DNA from: Pyxidicoccus trucidator | GTDB lineage: Bacteria > Myxococcota > Myxococcia > Myxococcales > Myxococcaceae | Direction of reading: 5' to 3' | Length of the DNA: 64,000 bases | Assembly (NCBI RefSeq): GCF_010894435.1 | Contig: NZ_JAAIXZ010000013.1 | Location: 62,001 to 126,000 of the forward strand | In this document: one piece after another, positions 54,098-63,260 of the stretch | Numbering within the stretch: the first letter of the stretch is position 1 | How the letters are laid out: the number at the start of each line of letters is the position of its first letter | Position numbers and translations under genes: made by a program | Notes under the pieces: generated by a model | What the model was told of the DNA's origin: nothing | Seen by the model: only the letters and a program-made list of their open reading frames with translations | Databases searched by the model: none

Positions 54098-56314
54098 TCA
54101 ATGTGTCGGGCGGTTGCGGCCGTAGGCCTGTTCGAGAATCGCGTCGCTCCCGAGGCGGCTCTCCTTCGCGGCCTCCACGTCCAGGCCCTCGCCGTGGCCG
54201 CGCCCGCGTCCCTCGAACACGATTCCCGCACCGTCGAACGAGGCGGTGCGCGGGCACGACGGCAGCTTCAGCCCCGAGCGCAGCAAGTCGCACGGCAACG
54301 AGCCCGCCGACTCGAACGTCGAGTCACCCTCCGTCCGCGTGAGGATGTACCGCGCACGCCCGCTCTCGAAGCGCAGTGACACCAGCGAGCGCCCCACCAG
54401 CCCCTCCACGTCCACGCGCGGGCGCACTTCCCGCCACGGCTCCTGCCCGCCCTGCGAGAACAGCAGCCACTCGTCCCACTTCAGTGGCGGCAGCCCCACT
54501 GCCTTCGCCTCGTCGCGCTGCACGCGCACGGTGCCTCGGAAGGCCTGACAGTGCGTCGTGTCGCAGACGGCGCGGCCCGGGTGCCGGCTGTGCCGCTCGT
54601 TGTGCGCAATCACCCGCGCCAGCGCCACGCGCGCTTCACCCTTCAGCGTCACGTCCTCCGCCACCACCACGCCCGCCGTGTATTGCAGGCGCGTGGTGCG
54701 GAACACGAAGTCGGAGCCCCGCCGCGCCTTCATCGCGCTCGGCGTCGTGGGCACGCCCGGAGGCGGCCGGTACGGCGGAGGCGGCGACCACGTGAAGACA
54801 CCCGCGTAGTCCCGTCCCTCGGGCAGCTTCGGAAAGCGCACGCGCCAGGGAGCTCCCAGGCACACCGCCGCGCCACCTGACGCGAGCCCCTCCAGTCGCG
54901 TCCACTCCGTCGGCGCGGCGCGTGGCGTCCCACCGTCCACCGCGAAGCCCGCGCCCGGGCACTGCGCCTCCACGTCCCTCGCGGGCATCAGCCCTAGCAC
55001 CTGCACACGCGCGGCCTCCAGCCCTGCCTGACGGCGCGCGCGGAACAGCAACTCCGGAATCTCCTGCGCGAAGTGTCGCGGCATCTTCCCCGGCCGCACC
55101 GCCACCAGCACCAGGTCCGCATCCACCGCCGCAATCCAACCGAACTGCGGCCGGCTCGCGGCATCTCTCACGGTGCCCGTCTTGGTGGCCACGCCCGCCA
55201 GCGCCTTCGACGCGGGCAACTCCGACAGCGTGCCGCGCGCCGCGTTGTCCCCCATCAGCGCCACCACGGCCGGCCGCGCCTCCGCCAGCAGTCGGTACGC
55301 CTGTGCCATGCCCCACGGCGACAGCGCCAGAGTGGAGCGCAGCCCAATCGCATCCGCCATGTCCGTCGGAGTCCCCGTCAGCCCCACCGCCTGCAGCACG
55401 GGCCCCCACGCGCCGAACGCCCTCGGCGCCGTGCCCGTCGCCGCCCAGTCCATGAAGTACCCGTTGCACGAGCGCAGCAGCGCGGTGCGCGCGTCCACCT
55501 TCGCGGGCAGGCCCGGCCCACAGGCCCACTCCTGCACGCCCGCGCGCGGCTTCAACACCGGATGCTCCGCTGCCGCCGCGTACACGAAGGGCTTCAGCGT
55601 CGAGCCATAGGGCAGCGCGCGCCGCACGTCGCCCTCCGACAGCAGAACCTCGCCCGAGTGCCGGCTCAGCACCACCGTGGTCGGCGCAGCCGCGCGCACC
55701 TCCACTCCCGCCAATTCGTCGATGGTCAGCGGCGCTACCCACCGCCCCCCGTCCTGGCACTGGCGCAGCCGGCGCGACAGCGCCTTGGGAAACCCCACCG
55801 ACTCGTTCAGCAGCCGCGCCAGCGCCCGCCGCGCCCGGGGCGTGTCCACTGCCGGAGCCGACGCCACCTCCGACGCCGCGCGAGTCAGCGACTGGTAGGG
55901 CGAGTCCCGCCACGCCTCCAGCTCGCCGCTCACCGCGACGGAGAAGGCCTCGTGAAACAGCCGGTCCTCGCTGGCCTGCGGACAGGCCCACCAGAGGAAC
56001 TGGTGCGCCAGCTCGTGCCGCAGCGCCACGCGCAGGCGCTCGTCCAGCACGCCCGGCGCGTTCTGCCGCAACTCCACCCGGCCCGGCCGGCCCTGCGCGT
56101 TGCGCTCGGGGGCCAGGGCCGTGCCGCGCTCCAGGAGGATGGTGCCCGGAGCCTTCGCCGGAGCCGTGCCGGCCTCCGCCACGTACCGGGCCTCCAGCGC
56201 CCTCCAGGCGGAGTCCGCCTCGCGGCGAAGCTCCGCCTCGGGCGTCACGTCACCGCGCGTGACGAAGGTGGGGGTGGCCGCGAGCACCGCGGCCACCGTG
56301 GCGGCCCACAGCAT
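54098..56314 (-). CDS. yfaQ: YfaQ/DUF2300-like protein with metallopeptidase, transpeptidase and SpoIID-like motifs
   Basis: 738-aa exported protein, last gene of the macroglobulin operon, in the place of E. coli yfaQ (DUF2300). Short signal peptide. Residues 100-104 read HELAH with a downstream Glu in RLFHEAF, a zinc-peptidase pattern. Residues of about 210-430 carry all three penicillin-binding transpeptidase motifs: S238TLK, S282CN and K378TG. Towards the C-terminus RVIAHNERHSRHPGRAVCDTTHCQAF and GRGRGHGEGLDVEAAKE resemble SpoIID lytic transglycosylases. The combination suggests peptidoglycan chemistry in the periplasm. The gene begins 3 bp after the macroglobulin stop. Activity of each part is untested. 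Confidence 0.78.
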   Translation of the reverse strand: MLWAATVAAVLAATPTFVTRGDVTPEAELRREADSAWRALEARYVAEAGTAPAKAPGTILLERGTALAPERNAQGRPGRVELRQNAPGVLDERLRVALRHELAHQFLWWACPQASEDRLFHEAFSVAVSGELEAWRDSPYQSLTRAASEVASAPAVDTPRARRALARLLNESVGFPKALSRRLRQCQDGGRWVAPLTIDELAGVEVRAAAPTTVVLSRHSGEVLLSEGDVRRALPYGSTLKPFVYAAAAEHPVLKPRAGVQEWACGPGLPAKVDARTALLRSCNGYFMDWAATGTAPRAFGAWGPVLQAVGLTGTPTDMADAIGLRSTLALSPWGMAQAYRLLAEARPAVVALMGDNAARGTLSELPASKALAGVATKTGTVRDAASRPQFGWIAAVDADLVLVAVRPGKMPRHFAQEIPELLFRARRQAGLEAARVQVLGLMPARDVEAQCPGAGFAVDGGTPRAAPTEWTRLEGLASGGAAVCLGAPWRVRFPKLPEGRDYAGVFTWSPPPPYRPPPGVPTTPSAMKARRGSDFVFRTTRLQYTAGVVVAEDVTLKGEARVALARVIAHNERHSRHPGRAVCDTTHCQAFRGTVRVQRDEAKAVGLPPLKWDEWLLFSQGGQEPWREVRPRVDVEGLVGRSLVSLRFESGRARYILTRTEGDSTFESAGSLPCDLLRSGLKLPSCPRTASFDGAGIVFEGRGRGHGEGLDVEAAKESRLGSDAILEQAYGRNRPTH

Positions 56315-56317
56315 GGG

Positions 56318-59300
56318 CTACAGGTCGCCCGTGCCCTTCTTCGAGGGCACCACCTTCAGCGAGGCCGGGGCTGACCGCCCGTGGATGCTCGCGGCGTACA
56401 TGTCCTCGATGCGCGCGGGAGGCGCGGAGAAGGTGCCCGGGAACTGCGCGCGCAGCACGTAGCCCACGGTGCGCGGGCTGTTGCTCCACCACGCCGGCTC
56501 CTCGAAGAAGAAGGTGGCGCGCTCCGGGTCCAGCACGCGGCGGCGGAGCGCCTCGGGGACCAGGGGCAGCGAGTGCGGAGGACCGCGGAACGCCTTGTCC
56601 TCCTGCAGCGCGACGAAGCCCGCGGGCACCGAGTCCTCCACCACGTAGTACGCCGAGCGCACGCGGCTCTCTCCGCGCGCATCCAGCGTCAGCTCCACGT
56701 AGACCTCCTCGCCCTGGGACACGGTGTCACCCGCCTCCAGCTTCACCTTCCCGCCCTCGCGCAGCACGTAGTAGCTGCGCTGGATGGACATGCCCTCCGC
56801 CTTCGGCTGCACCGCCGACAGCGGAGTGAGCGTGGTGGCCTGCAGCGTGGCCACGCCGTCGAAGCCGCCCACGTCCACCGTGCGCGTCCCCGGCTCCAGC
56901 ACCGCGACGAGGCCCATGCCGCGCGGCGAGAACTTCACCGCGCTCTTCACACCCTTCACCTCCGGCGGCGTCATGCCCCGGAAGGCCTTCGCGTCGCGCT
57001 CCAGCAGCCACAGCGAGTGCAGCAGCGCGGTGCTCCGGTCGAACGTGGACAGGTCCGGCTCGGACAGCATCTCCAGGATGCGGCGGCGCGCGCGGGTGAG
57101 GTCCAGCGTGCCGAAGGACGCGGCATGCGCGGCGATGGCCGTCATGCCCACGCGGCGCAGCGGGAAGCGGAAGAACGCCTCGGACATCTCCATTTCCTGG
57201 CCCGGCTTGTACGCGGCCAGCTTCGCGAAGCCCTGCGAGCTCTGCGACACCAGCGAGTTGATGCGGGCCTGGAGCGCGGGCTCCTTCATGATGCCCGCCT
57301 TCTCCGCGGCCAGCACCGCCAGCGCCAGCGGGTACAGCTGCCCGCCTTCCGCGCCTTCCACCAGCGCGCGCACGCGGGCGGCCTGCTTCGGCCCCTCCAG
57401 CCGCGCCAGCACGTAGGCACGGGTGGCCTCGTACTCGGGCGGCAGGCCCTCCTGCGCCTCCAGCCAGCGCGAGCTGTCGATGATGCGCGGGTCATTGCGG
57501 TCCACCAGCCCCGCCTCCGCCGCGTAGGCCAGGCCGTCCAGGGCGATGAGCGTCAGCGGCAGGCTCGGCGTGTCGTAGCCGCCAAACCAGGTGAAGCCGC
57601 CGCCCTTCACGGAGAGGTTGAGGATGCGCGCGGTGCCCTGCACCGAGCGGCTGCGCGCCTCGGCCAGCAGCGCCTGCGTGTCCGTGTCCAGCTTCGCCAG
57701 CGCGCCCGCCTGCTGGAGCACCTGGTACACCGCCACGTTGGGCACGGTGGTGGACACCAGTTGCTCCAGGCAGCCGTACGGGTACGTGAGCAGCTCGCGC
57801 ACGTTGGAGAGCGCCGCGTCGACAATCGACGGCTGGAGCACCAGCTCCACGCTTGCCAGCGTCGCCTCCTTCGGGGCCGGCACCTCCAGCGCGCCGCCGC
57901 CCCAGGCGCTCACCTTCACGGTGTCCTCCACCGCGGCCGGCTCCACCTGGAAGGACTTCCGGTCCTTGAGCGGGTCCTTGGCGCCCGTCACGTCCACCGT
58001 GAGCTGCGCGGCGCCCGTGCTGGTGGCCTTCAGCGTCACCGGCACCACCTTCTCTCCGCCCTTGGCCAGCTCCACCTTGTGCTGCGACTGGTCCGCCTTG
58101 AGCGAGCCCAGCGACGCCAGCTTCACGTCCAGCAGCTGGCTGCCCGGGGACTTCTCGCCCGCGGACAGGCGCACCGAGGCGAGCGCCTCGTCACCCTCGC
58201 GCAGGAACTGAGGCAGCGCGGCGTAGAGGTTGAGGCCGCCGCGCGTGGCGAACTCGGAGGTGCCCTCGCCGAAGCGGCCGGACGTGTCCGCCGCCACCGC
58301 CGTCACCACCCACAGCGTCTGGTTGGAGGGCAGCGTGAAGCGCACCGTGGCGCGGCCGTCCCGGTCCGTCACCACCACCGGGTCCCAGTGCGCGGTGTCC
58401 TTCTCCAAATCCTTCGCCTGGCGGCTGGGCGGTTTGATGGACGCGAAGGCATGGTCCGGCAGCCCCGCCATCTTCCGCGCCAGCTGCTCGCCGTAGCCGT
58501 AGCCCTGGAACTCGGAGGAGTAGAAGTTCGTCACGTTGTTGCGTGCCGGCGGGTAGAAGAAGTCCAGCACCTTGGGGCGGAACTCGGTCTGGATGGCGTA
58601 GACGGCCTTGTCCACCACGCCCACGGACAGCTGCGCCACGACGCCGCGGCCCTCGTGGTCCACCACGCGCACGTCCAGCGTCTGCTCGGTGAGCGGCGGG
58701 GCCTCCACGCGACGGGGCTGCACCTCCACCGTGAGGGTGCGCTCACGCGGCACCACGCGGAACGCCACCGTGCGCTCCTCCCAGCGGCCCGTGGCCGTGG
58801 GGTACGCGACGGACGCGTACACCGCGCTGCCGAAGCGCTTCTCCACGCTGAAGCTGTGCACCAGCGTGCGGCCCTTCAGCTCCACCACCTGCGTGTCATA
58901 AAGGCTGGCGCCCGCGAGCGTCACCCACACCGGGCCCGCATCACGGCCGCCGGGGCCCCAGCCGTCGGGCATCAGCGCCACCAGCCGAGCCGTGTTGCCC
59001 GGCTCCAGCACGCCGGACAGCGACGCCAGCGTGAGGTTGGGCACCTGCGCCACCGGCTCGTCCGCGCCGCCGATGACGAGCAGCGACTCCTCGCCCTCCC
59101 ACTTCTCGCCCTTCTTGTCCTTCACCACCACGCGCGCCAGCACCGCGCCCACGTCGGACGTGGGCACCTTCTCGCGGTGCGTGCCGTCCGCCGCCGTGGT
59201 GAACGAGCGCTTGCCCAGGCTCTTCTCCTCGCCGTCCGGCTTGCGCGAGAAGAACTCCACCTCGCCCTGCGTGACGCCGTAGGGCTTGCCGGACAGCGTG

Positions 59301-61039
59301 GTGGCGCGCACCGACAGCGTCGCCTCGCCGCCCTTGGCCACCACCGCGTCTGAGTACCGCGCCACACCCAGGACTTCGACCTTGGAGAGGAAGAAGGCGG
59401 TGGTGGAGTTGGCGAACGTCTCCTGGTCATCGCGCGCGCGGATGGTGAGCGAGTACCGGTACGGAATCCGCTCCTCGCCCGCGGCCAGCGCCGGCACGGC
59501 CACTTCGATTTCCGCCTCGCCATTCACGTCGAAGGCGCTCGCGCTGGACCACGGGTCCTCGGTGGCGTCGCGCGCGGCGACGGAGGAGTAGAGCCGCTCG
59601 GGGACGCTCAGCTTGCCCTCCGTGCTGGAGCCCGAGCCGTACGTCACCGCGCTGCCCTGACCGCCCTTGCCGGCGTCATCCACCCACGCGGGCGCGTCCA
59701 GCAGGCTGCGGTAGAGGAACACCTCGTACTTCGCGCCGTCGGGCGTGCCACCGGCGTAGCGGCGGGCGCGCACCTTCACGCGCAGCGTCTCGCCGGGCAC
59801 CACCGTCTCCGACGCCGGCTCCACCTCCAGATAGAACGTGGGCTTCACGTAGTCCTGCACGCGGGCCTCGCCCTGGTGCGGCTGGCCGTCGACTTCGGCC
59901 TCCACGCGCAGCACGCCGGTGCCCAAATCATCGGGCACCTTGAGCGTGCCGTGGAACGCGCCGAACTCGTCCACCGGAGCGCGCGTGCTGAGCGCGCGGC
60001 CTTCCTGCGAGATGAGCTTCACCGTCACCTCGCGCTTCTTCGGAGTGAAGAGGCGCGCGAGGAAGGTGTCCGGCTGGCGCACCAGCCCGCGGTACTTCAC
60101 CTCGTGGCCCGGCTTGTAGATGGGCCGGTCGCTGTAGATGAACACGTCCGGCGCCACCGCCAGCGCGGAGTAGAAGTCCGTGTCCACAATCGCCGTGTCG
60201 CCGCCCGCCGAGGCCGTGGCGAGGATGCGCGGCTCGGACACCTCCAGCGTCACCTCACCCTTGGCGTCCGTCGTCCCCGTCGGGCCCTTGCCCTTGGGCA
60301 GGTACACCTGCACCTGGGCGCCCGCGCGCGGCTTCTGGTCTCTTCCCGCCACGCGCACCAGCACCTCGCCGTCGGTCTGCTTCAGCTGCACCGTCAAGTC
60401 ACTGACGACGAGCACCACCTGCCCCTCCACCCGCCCCTGCACGAGTTGGAGCACGTAGGTGCCGGCCGGCAGCGGCGCGAGCACCACACGGCGCTCCTGG
60501 AAGCCGCTGCTCTCGCCGCCGGTGTTGAAGCCGGGGACGTTGAACTCGCGGTCCGCGCCGCCCAGGTCCAGGTTCAGCCACTGGCTGCGTGCCACGGTGA
60601 AGCCCGGGGGCACGCCCACCAGCTTCTTTGGCCCTTCGGCCACCTTGGCCAGCGGCTCGCCCGAGCCCGGCACGTCCGGCGGCTTGGGCAGCACGTCGCC
60701 CACTTCCGAGCGGAAGGACGGGTTGAGCGTGTCGAGCAACCACATGCCCGGCGCGCTGACGGCGTTGAGGCCCCGGCTGAGCGCGCGGCCCGGGTTGTTC
60801 AGCGTCGGCGGCGTCTGGTACGCGCGGCGCAGGTCACCCTGCGCGCGGATGAAGGCGTCCAGGTTGTCCGGCTTGAGGACGCGCAGCTCCACCGGGCCCT
60901 TGTCCTCGAAGGCCACGTCCACCGCGACGGGCTCCTGGCTGCCATAGGAGCGGGGCACGGTGATGTAGAGCGGCTTGGCGGCAGCCACGCCGGACAGCAC
61001 CAGCGCGGCGAGCGCCGCGAAACGAGCAACACTCTTCAT
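56318..61039 (-). CDS. yfaS: Alpha-2-macroglobulin family protein (YfaS type)
   Basis: 1573-aa periplasmic protease-trapping protein related to animal alpha-2-macroglobulin. Signal peptide MKSVARFAALAALVLSGVAAA without lipobox Cys, so it is soluble or tethered by partners. MG domains fill the first half (VFIYSDRPIYKPGHEVKYRGLVRQP marks the MG1-MG3 type). The thioester motif is present as YPYGCLEQ with Cys1090, followed by the helical toroid thioester domain and a C-terminal receptor-like domain. On cleavage of the bait region the thioester would bind the attacking protease. Its start overlaps the DUF2138 stop by 4 bp (ATGA). Confidence 0.92.
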   Translation of the reverse strand: MKSVARFAALAALVLSGVAAAKPLYITVPRSYGSQEPVAVDVAFEDKGPVELRVLKPDNLDAFIRAQGDLRRAYQTPPTLNNPGRALSRGLNAVSAPGMWLLDTLNPSFRSEVGDVLPKPPDVPGSGEPLAKVAEGPKKLVGVPPGFTVARSQWLNLDLGGADREFNVPGFNTGGESSGFQERRVVLAPLPAGTYVLQLVQGRVEGQVVLVVSDLTVQLKQTDGEVLVRVAGRDQKPRAGAQVQVYLPKGKGPTGTTDAKGEVTLEVSEPRILATASAGGDTAIVDTDFYSALAVAPDVFIYSDRPIYKPGHEVKYRGLVRQPDTFLARLFTPKKREVTVKLISQEGRALSTRAPVDEFGAFHGTLKVPDDLGTGVLRVEAEVDGQPHQGEARVQDYVKPTFYLEVEPASETVVPGETLRVKVRARRYAGGTPDGAKYEVFLYRSLLDAPAWVDDAGKGGQGSAVTYGSGSSTEGKLSVPERLYSSVAARDATEDPWSSASAFDVNGEAEIEVAVPALAAGEERIPYRYSLTIRARDDQETFANSTTAFFLSKVEVLGVARYSDAVVAKGGEATLSVRATTLSGKPYGVTQGEVEFFSRKPDGEEKSLGKRSFTTAADGTHREKVPTSDVGAVLARVVVKDKKGEKWEGEESLLVIGGADEPVAQVPNLTLASLSGVLEPGNTARLVALMPDGWGPGGRDAGPVWVTLAGASLYDTQVVELKGRTLVHSFSVEKRFGSAVYASVAYPTATGRWEERTVAFRVVPRERTLTVEVQPRRVEAPPLTEQTLDVRVVDHEGRGVVAQLSVGVVDKAVYAIQTEFRPKVLDFFYPPARNNVTNFYSSEFQGYGYGEQLARKMAGLPDHAFASIKPPSRQAKDLEKDTAHWDPVVVTDRDGRATVRFTLPSNQTLWVVTAVAADTSGRFGEGTSEFATRGGLNLYAALPQFLREGDEALASVRLSAGEKSPGSQLLDVKLASLGSLKADQSQHKVELAKGGEKVVPVTLKATSTGAAQLTVDVTGAKDPLKDRKSFQVEPAAVEDTVKVSAWGGGALEVPAPKEATLASVELVLQPSIVDAALSNVRELLTYPYGCLEQLVSTTVPNVAVYQVLQQAGALAKLDTDTQALLAEARSRSVQGTARILNLSVKGGGFTWFGGYDTPSLPLTLIALDGLAYAAEAGLVDRNDPRIIDSSRWLEAQEGLPPEYEATRAYVLARLEGPKQAARVRALVEGAEGGQLYPLALAVLAAEKAGIMKEPALQARINSLVSQSSQGFAKLAAYKPGQEMEMSEAFFRFPLRRVGMTAIAAHAASFGTLDLTRARRRILEMLSEPDLSTFDRSTALLHSLWLLERDAKAFRGMTPPEVKGVKSAVKFSPRGMGLVAVLEPGTRTVDVGGFDGVATLQATTLTPLSAVQPKAEGMSIQRSYYVLREGGKVKLEAGDTVSQGEEVYVELTLDARGESRVRSAYYVVEDSVPAGFVALQEDKAFRGPPHSLPLVPEALRRRVLDPERATFFFEEPAWWSNSPRTVGYVLRAQFPGTFSAPPARIEDMYAASIHGRSAPASLKVVPSKKGTGDL

Positions 61040-62643
61040 GACCCGAAACCTCCAGGAACCAGCGAATCGCCCTGCACGGTGCCGCGCAGGCCCAGGTACG
61101 GCAGCGACTCCAGGTCGCGCCGCGCCGCTTCGATTTCAGGGGGCGCCGCATTCGGCATCGGCGCGTTGCGCCCCACGCGGGACTCGGACAGGAAGCCGTC
61201 CATGGTGAGGCCGCTGAGCAGCCGTCCCGTATTCACCCCAAAGGCCACCGACGTGGGCGCGCGCAGCCCCGCCACCACCGGGCCCGCCGCGTTGAGCAGG
61301 TTGGGTGTCTTGCCCTCACACGCCTTGCGCAGCCGGTCCAGCTCGGCGGGGTTGGACGCCATCACCACGTGGTTGCAGAACTTGTCGGCCACCAGCCGGT
61401 TGTAGCCTCCGGAGAACAGCCCCTCCAGCGCGGCCCCGTCCTCGGTGCGGCCCCACAGCACGGCCATCTCCAGCGGCAGCGCCGAGTCCCCGCGCGGCGT
61501 CCACACCAGCGCCACCTGGCGCGTGCGCGTGGCGCCCTTGCCTCCGCCTTCCTTCCAGAACTCGCTCAGCGTTTCGGGCTCCAGCGACTCCGGCAGCTTG
61601 AGCTGGAGCGCCAGCAGCACCGGCGTCTCCTCGGGCACCAGCTTGAGCAGGTCATCGGACAGCGGCGCCGCGTCCAGGCGCGCGGGGCCATCCATGAGCT
61701 GGCCGGCGATGCCTCGGCCCACCAGCTTGTTGCCCTCCACGCCGAACTGGAGCCGCGCGCCCGGCGCGAGGCCGACGATGCTCGTCAAGAGCTGCACCTC
61801 GCGGCCGTACGCGTCCGGGTCGAAGCCCAGCTCCACGTCGACGTTGTCCGCGGCCTCCAGCGCCGGCAGCTCGGCACAGAGGCCCTGGAGCACCGCCACC
61901 GGGTGACGCGCCAGCACCATCCGGTCCGCCGAGCGCCCCGCCCACAGCGTCTGCTCCGCCACCAGCCAGCGGCTCATCTCATGCGTGCCGGGGACGCCGC
62001 CGGGGCAGCTCTCCGCCTTCATGCCGCCGCGGTTGGCCACGCCGTCCAGCGCGTCGAAGGCCGCCGTGGTGGTGTCTCCCGGCTTGGGGAGGATGAAGGC
62101 CGGCGTGCTCGCGCGCGCGTCACCGGCGAACCACACCACGCGGAACGGCGCGTCCAGGAGCTGGTTGGCGACGAGGTCCAGCACCGCGCCCTTGAACTCG
62201 CCCTTCAGGTCCTCGCCGGTGGAGCCGAGGAACGCGGCCCACCCGCCCACGAAGCCCTGGCCCAGCGGCTTGCCGAGCTGCTCCTTGAGCCACGCGTTGC
62301 CAGCCATCGCCTCGCGCACCTTGCCGGGGTGGTGCACGTCTACCCAGATGGCGGAGGGCGCGGAGGTGCCGGGCACCTCCATGGTGGTGACCTGGGTGTC
62401 GGGCATGCCCTCCACCTCGGCGCCCGCGCTGGCGGGGCCCGTTCGCTCACCCGTGACGAGCAGCGCGCCACCACCCGAGCCACCGGACTTCGCGCCACGG
62501 CGGCCCAGGAGGAAGCCTCCCGCGACGGCGGCGCCGACGAGGGCGGTGATGAGGCCGATGAGCATGGCCTTGGGAGGACCGCGCCGGGGAGGCGGGGCCG
62601 CCGGAGGAGGCGTGCCCGGAGGCGGGCTCGACGGAGACGTCAT
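61036..62643 (-). CDS. yfaA: DUF2138 protein (YfaA-like)
   Basis: 535-aa inner-membrane-anchored protein of the DUF2138/YfaA type, always linked to YfaS macroglobulins. A Pro-rich cytoplasmic stretch precedes one membrane helix (PKAMLIGLITALVGAAVAGGFLLGRRG), and the rest is periplasmic. The periplasmic part (about 95-535) shows WVDVHHPGKVREAMAGNAWLKEQLGKPL, RVVWFAGDA and SRWLVAEQTLWAGRSADRMVLARHPVAVLQGLC. No enzyme motif seen. It may hold the macroglobulin at the membrane. ATG 62643 overlaps the DUF1175 stop (ATGA). Confidence 0.8.
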   Translation of the reverse strand: MTSPSSPPPGTPPPAAPPPRRGPPKAMLIGLITALVGAAVAGGFLLGRRGAKSGGSGGGALLVTGERTGPASAGAEVEGMPDTQVTTMEVPGTSAPSAIWVDVHHPGKVREAMAGNAWLKEQLGKPLGQGFVGGWAAFLGSTGEDLKGEFKGAVLDLVANQLLDAPFRVVWFAGDARASTPAFILPKPGDTTTAAFDALDGVANRGGMKAESCPGGVPGTHEMSRWLVAEQTLWAGRSADRMVLARHPVAVLQGLCAELPALEAADNVDVELGFDPDAYGREVQLLTSIVGLAPGARLQFGVEGNKLVGRGIAGQLMDGPARLDAAPLSDDLLKLVPEETPVLLALQLKLPESLEPETLSEFWKEGGGKGATRTRQVALVWTPRGDSALPLEMAVLWGRTEDGAALEGLFSGGYNRLVADKFCNHVVMASNPAELDRLRKACEGKTPNLLNAAGPVVAGLRAPTSVAFGVNTGRLLSGLTMDGFLSESRVGRNAPMPNAAPPEIEAARRDLESLPYLGLRGTVQGDSLVPGGFGS

Positions 62644-63227
62644 GGCATCCACTCCTTGAAGCGGAAGAAGCCGAGGAAGCCGGCGTTGTTCGGCACCGGG
62701 CGCCACTCCAGCGGCGCCTCGGTGGCAAGGTTGTGGAGGAGTCCGGTGCGCACCGCGGCGCCCTTCTCCCCCGGGTGGTAGACGACGCGAGCGGGCGCGT
62801 GGGCCCGGTCCTCCGGGCGCACCACCAGCATCAGGTGGAAGACGGTGCCGGAGTCGTGCTCCTGGCGGAAGGCGAGGATGTCGCCCGTGCGCAGCGCCTC
62901 GCGCGTGGCGTCGTCACGGCCCAGCGGCGTGAAGCTCTGGCCGAGCAGCGTCTCCGCGTCCGCGAAGTCCGAGGGCTGGCCGCGCTCGTTCTTCCACAGC
63001 GGGGTGGCGAGCCGCTCCGGGGCGACATTCTTGTACGCGACGCGGTAGGCGAAGCGGATGAGGCCCGCGCAGTCGCGCTGGTCCGGGTGCCATGCGGCGT
63101 CCTGCTTGCGAAGCTGCGCGAGCGCCACGCTCGCCACGTGCCGCCGCAGCAGCACGTCGCGCGTCTCGGGCGCGGGCGCCGCGGGTGCGGTCGCCTCCAG
63201 CAGCAGGAGCAGGGACAGGGCGAGCAT
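62640..63227 (-). CDS. yfaT: DUF1175 protein (YfaT-like)
   Basis: 195-aa exported protein of the DUF1175/YfaT family, second in the visible part of the operon. Signal peptide MLALSLLLLLEATAPAAPA. The sequence around RDCAGLIRFAYRVAY (Cys53) and GDILAFRQ...VFHLMLVV (His131) resembles the Cys and His sites of NlpC/P60 peptidoglycan endopeptidases, so it may cut cell-wall peptides. That is inference from motif alone. Its stop overlaps the DUF2138 start by 4 bp, and it starts 33 bp after the DUF2135 stop. Confidence 0.82.
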   Translation of the reverse strand: MLALSLLLLLEATAPAAPAPETRDVLLRRHVASVALAQLRKQDAAWHPDQRDCAGLIRFAYRVAYKNVAPERLATPLWKNERGQPSDFADAETLLGQSFTPLGRDDATREALRTGDILAFRQEHDSGTVFHLMLVVRPEDRAHAPARVVYHPGEKGAAVRTGLLHNLATEAPLEWRPVPNNAGFLGFFRFKEWMP

Positions 63228-63260
63228 GGGGGTGTGGGGACGCCGGTGGAGGCGCGAGCC

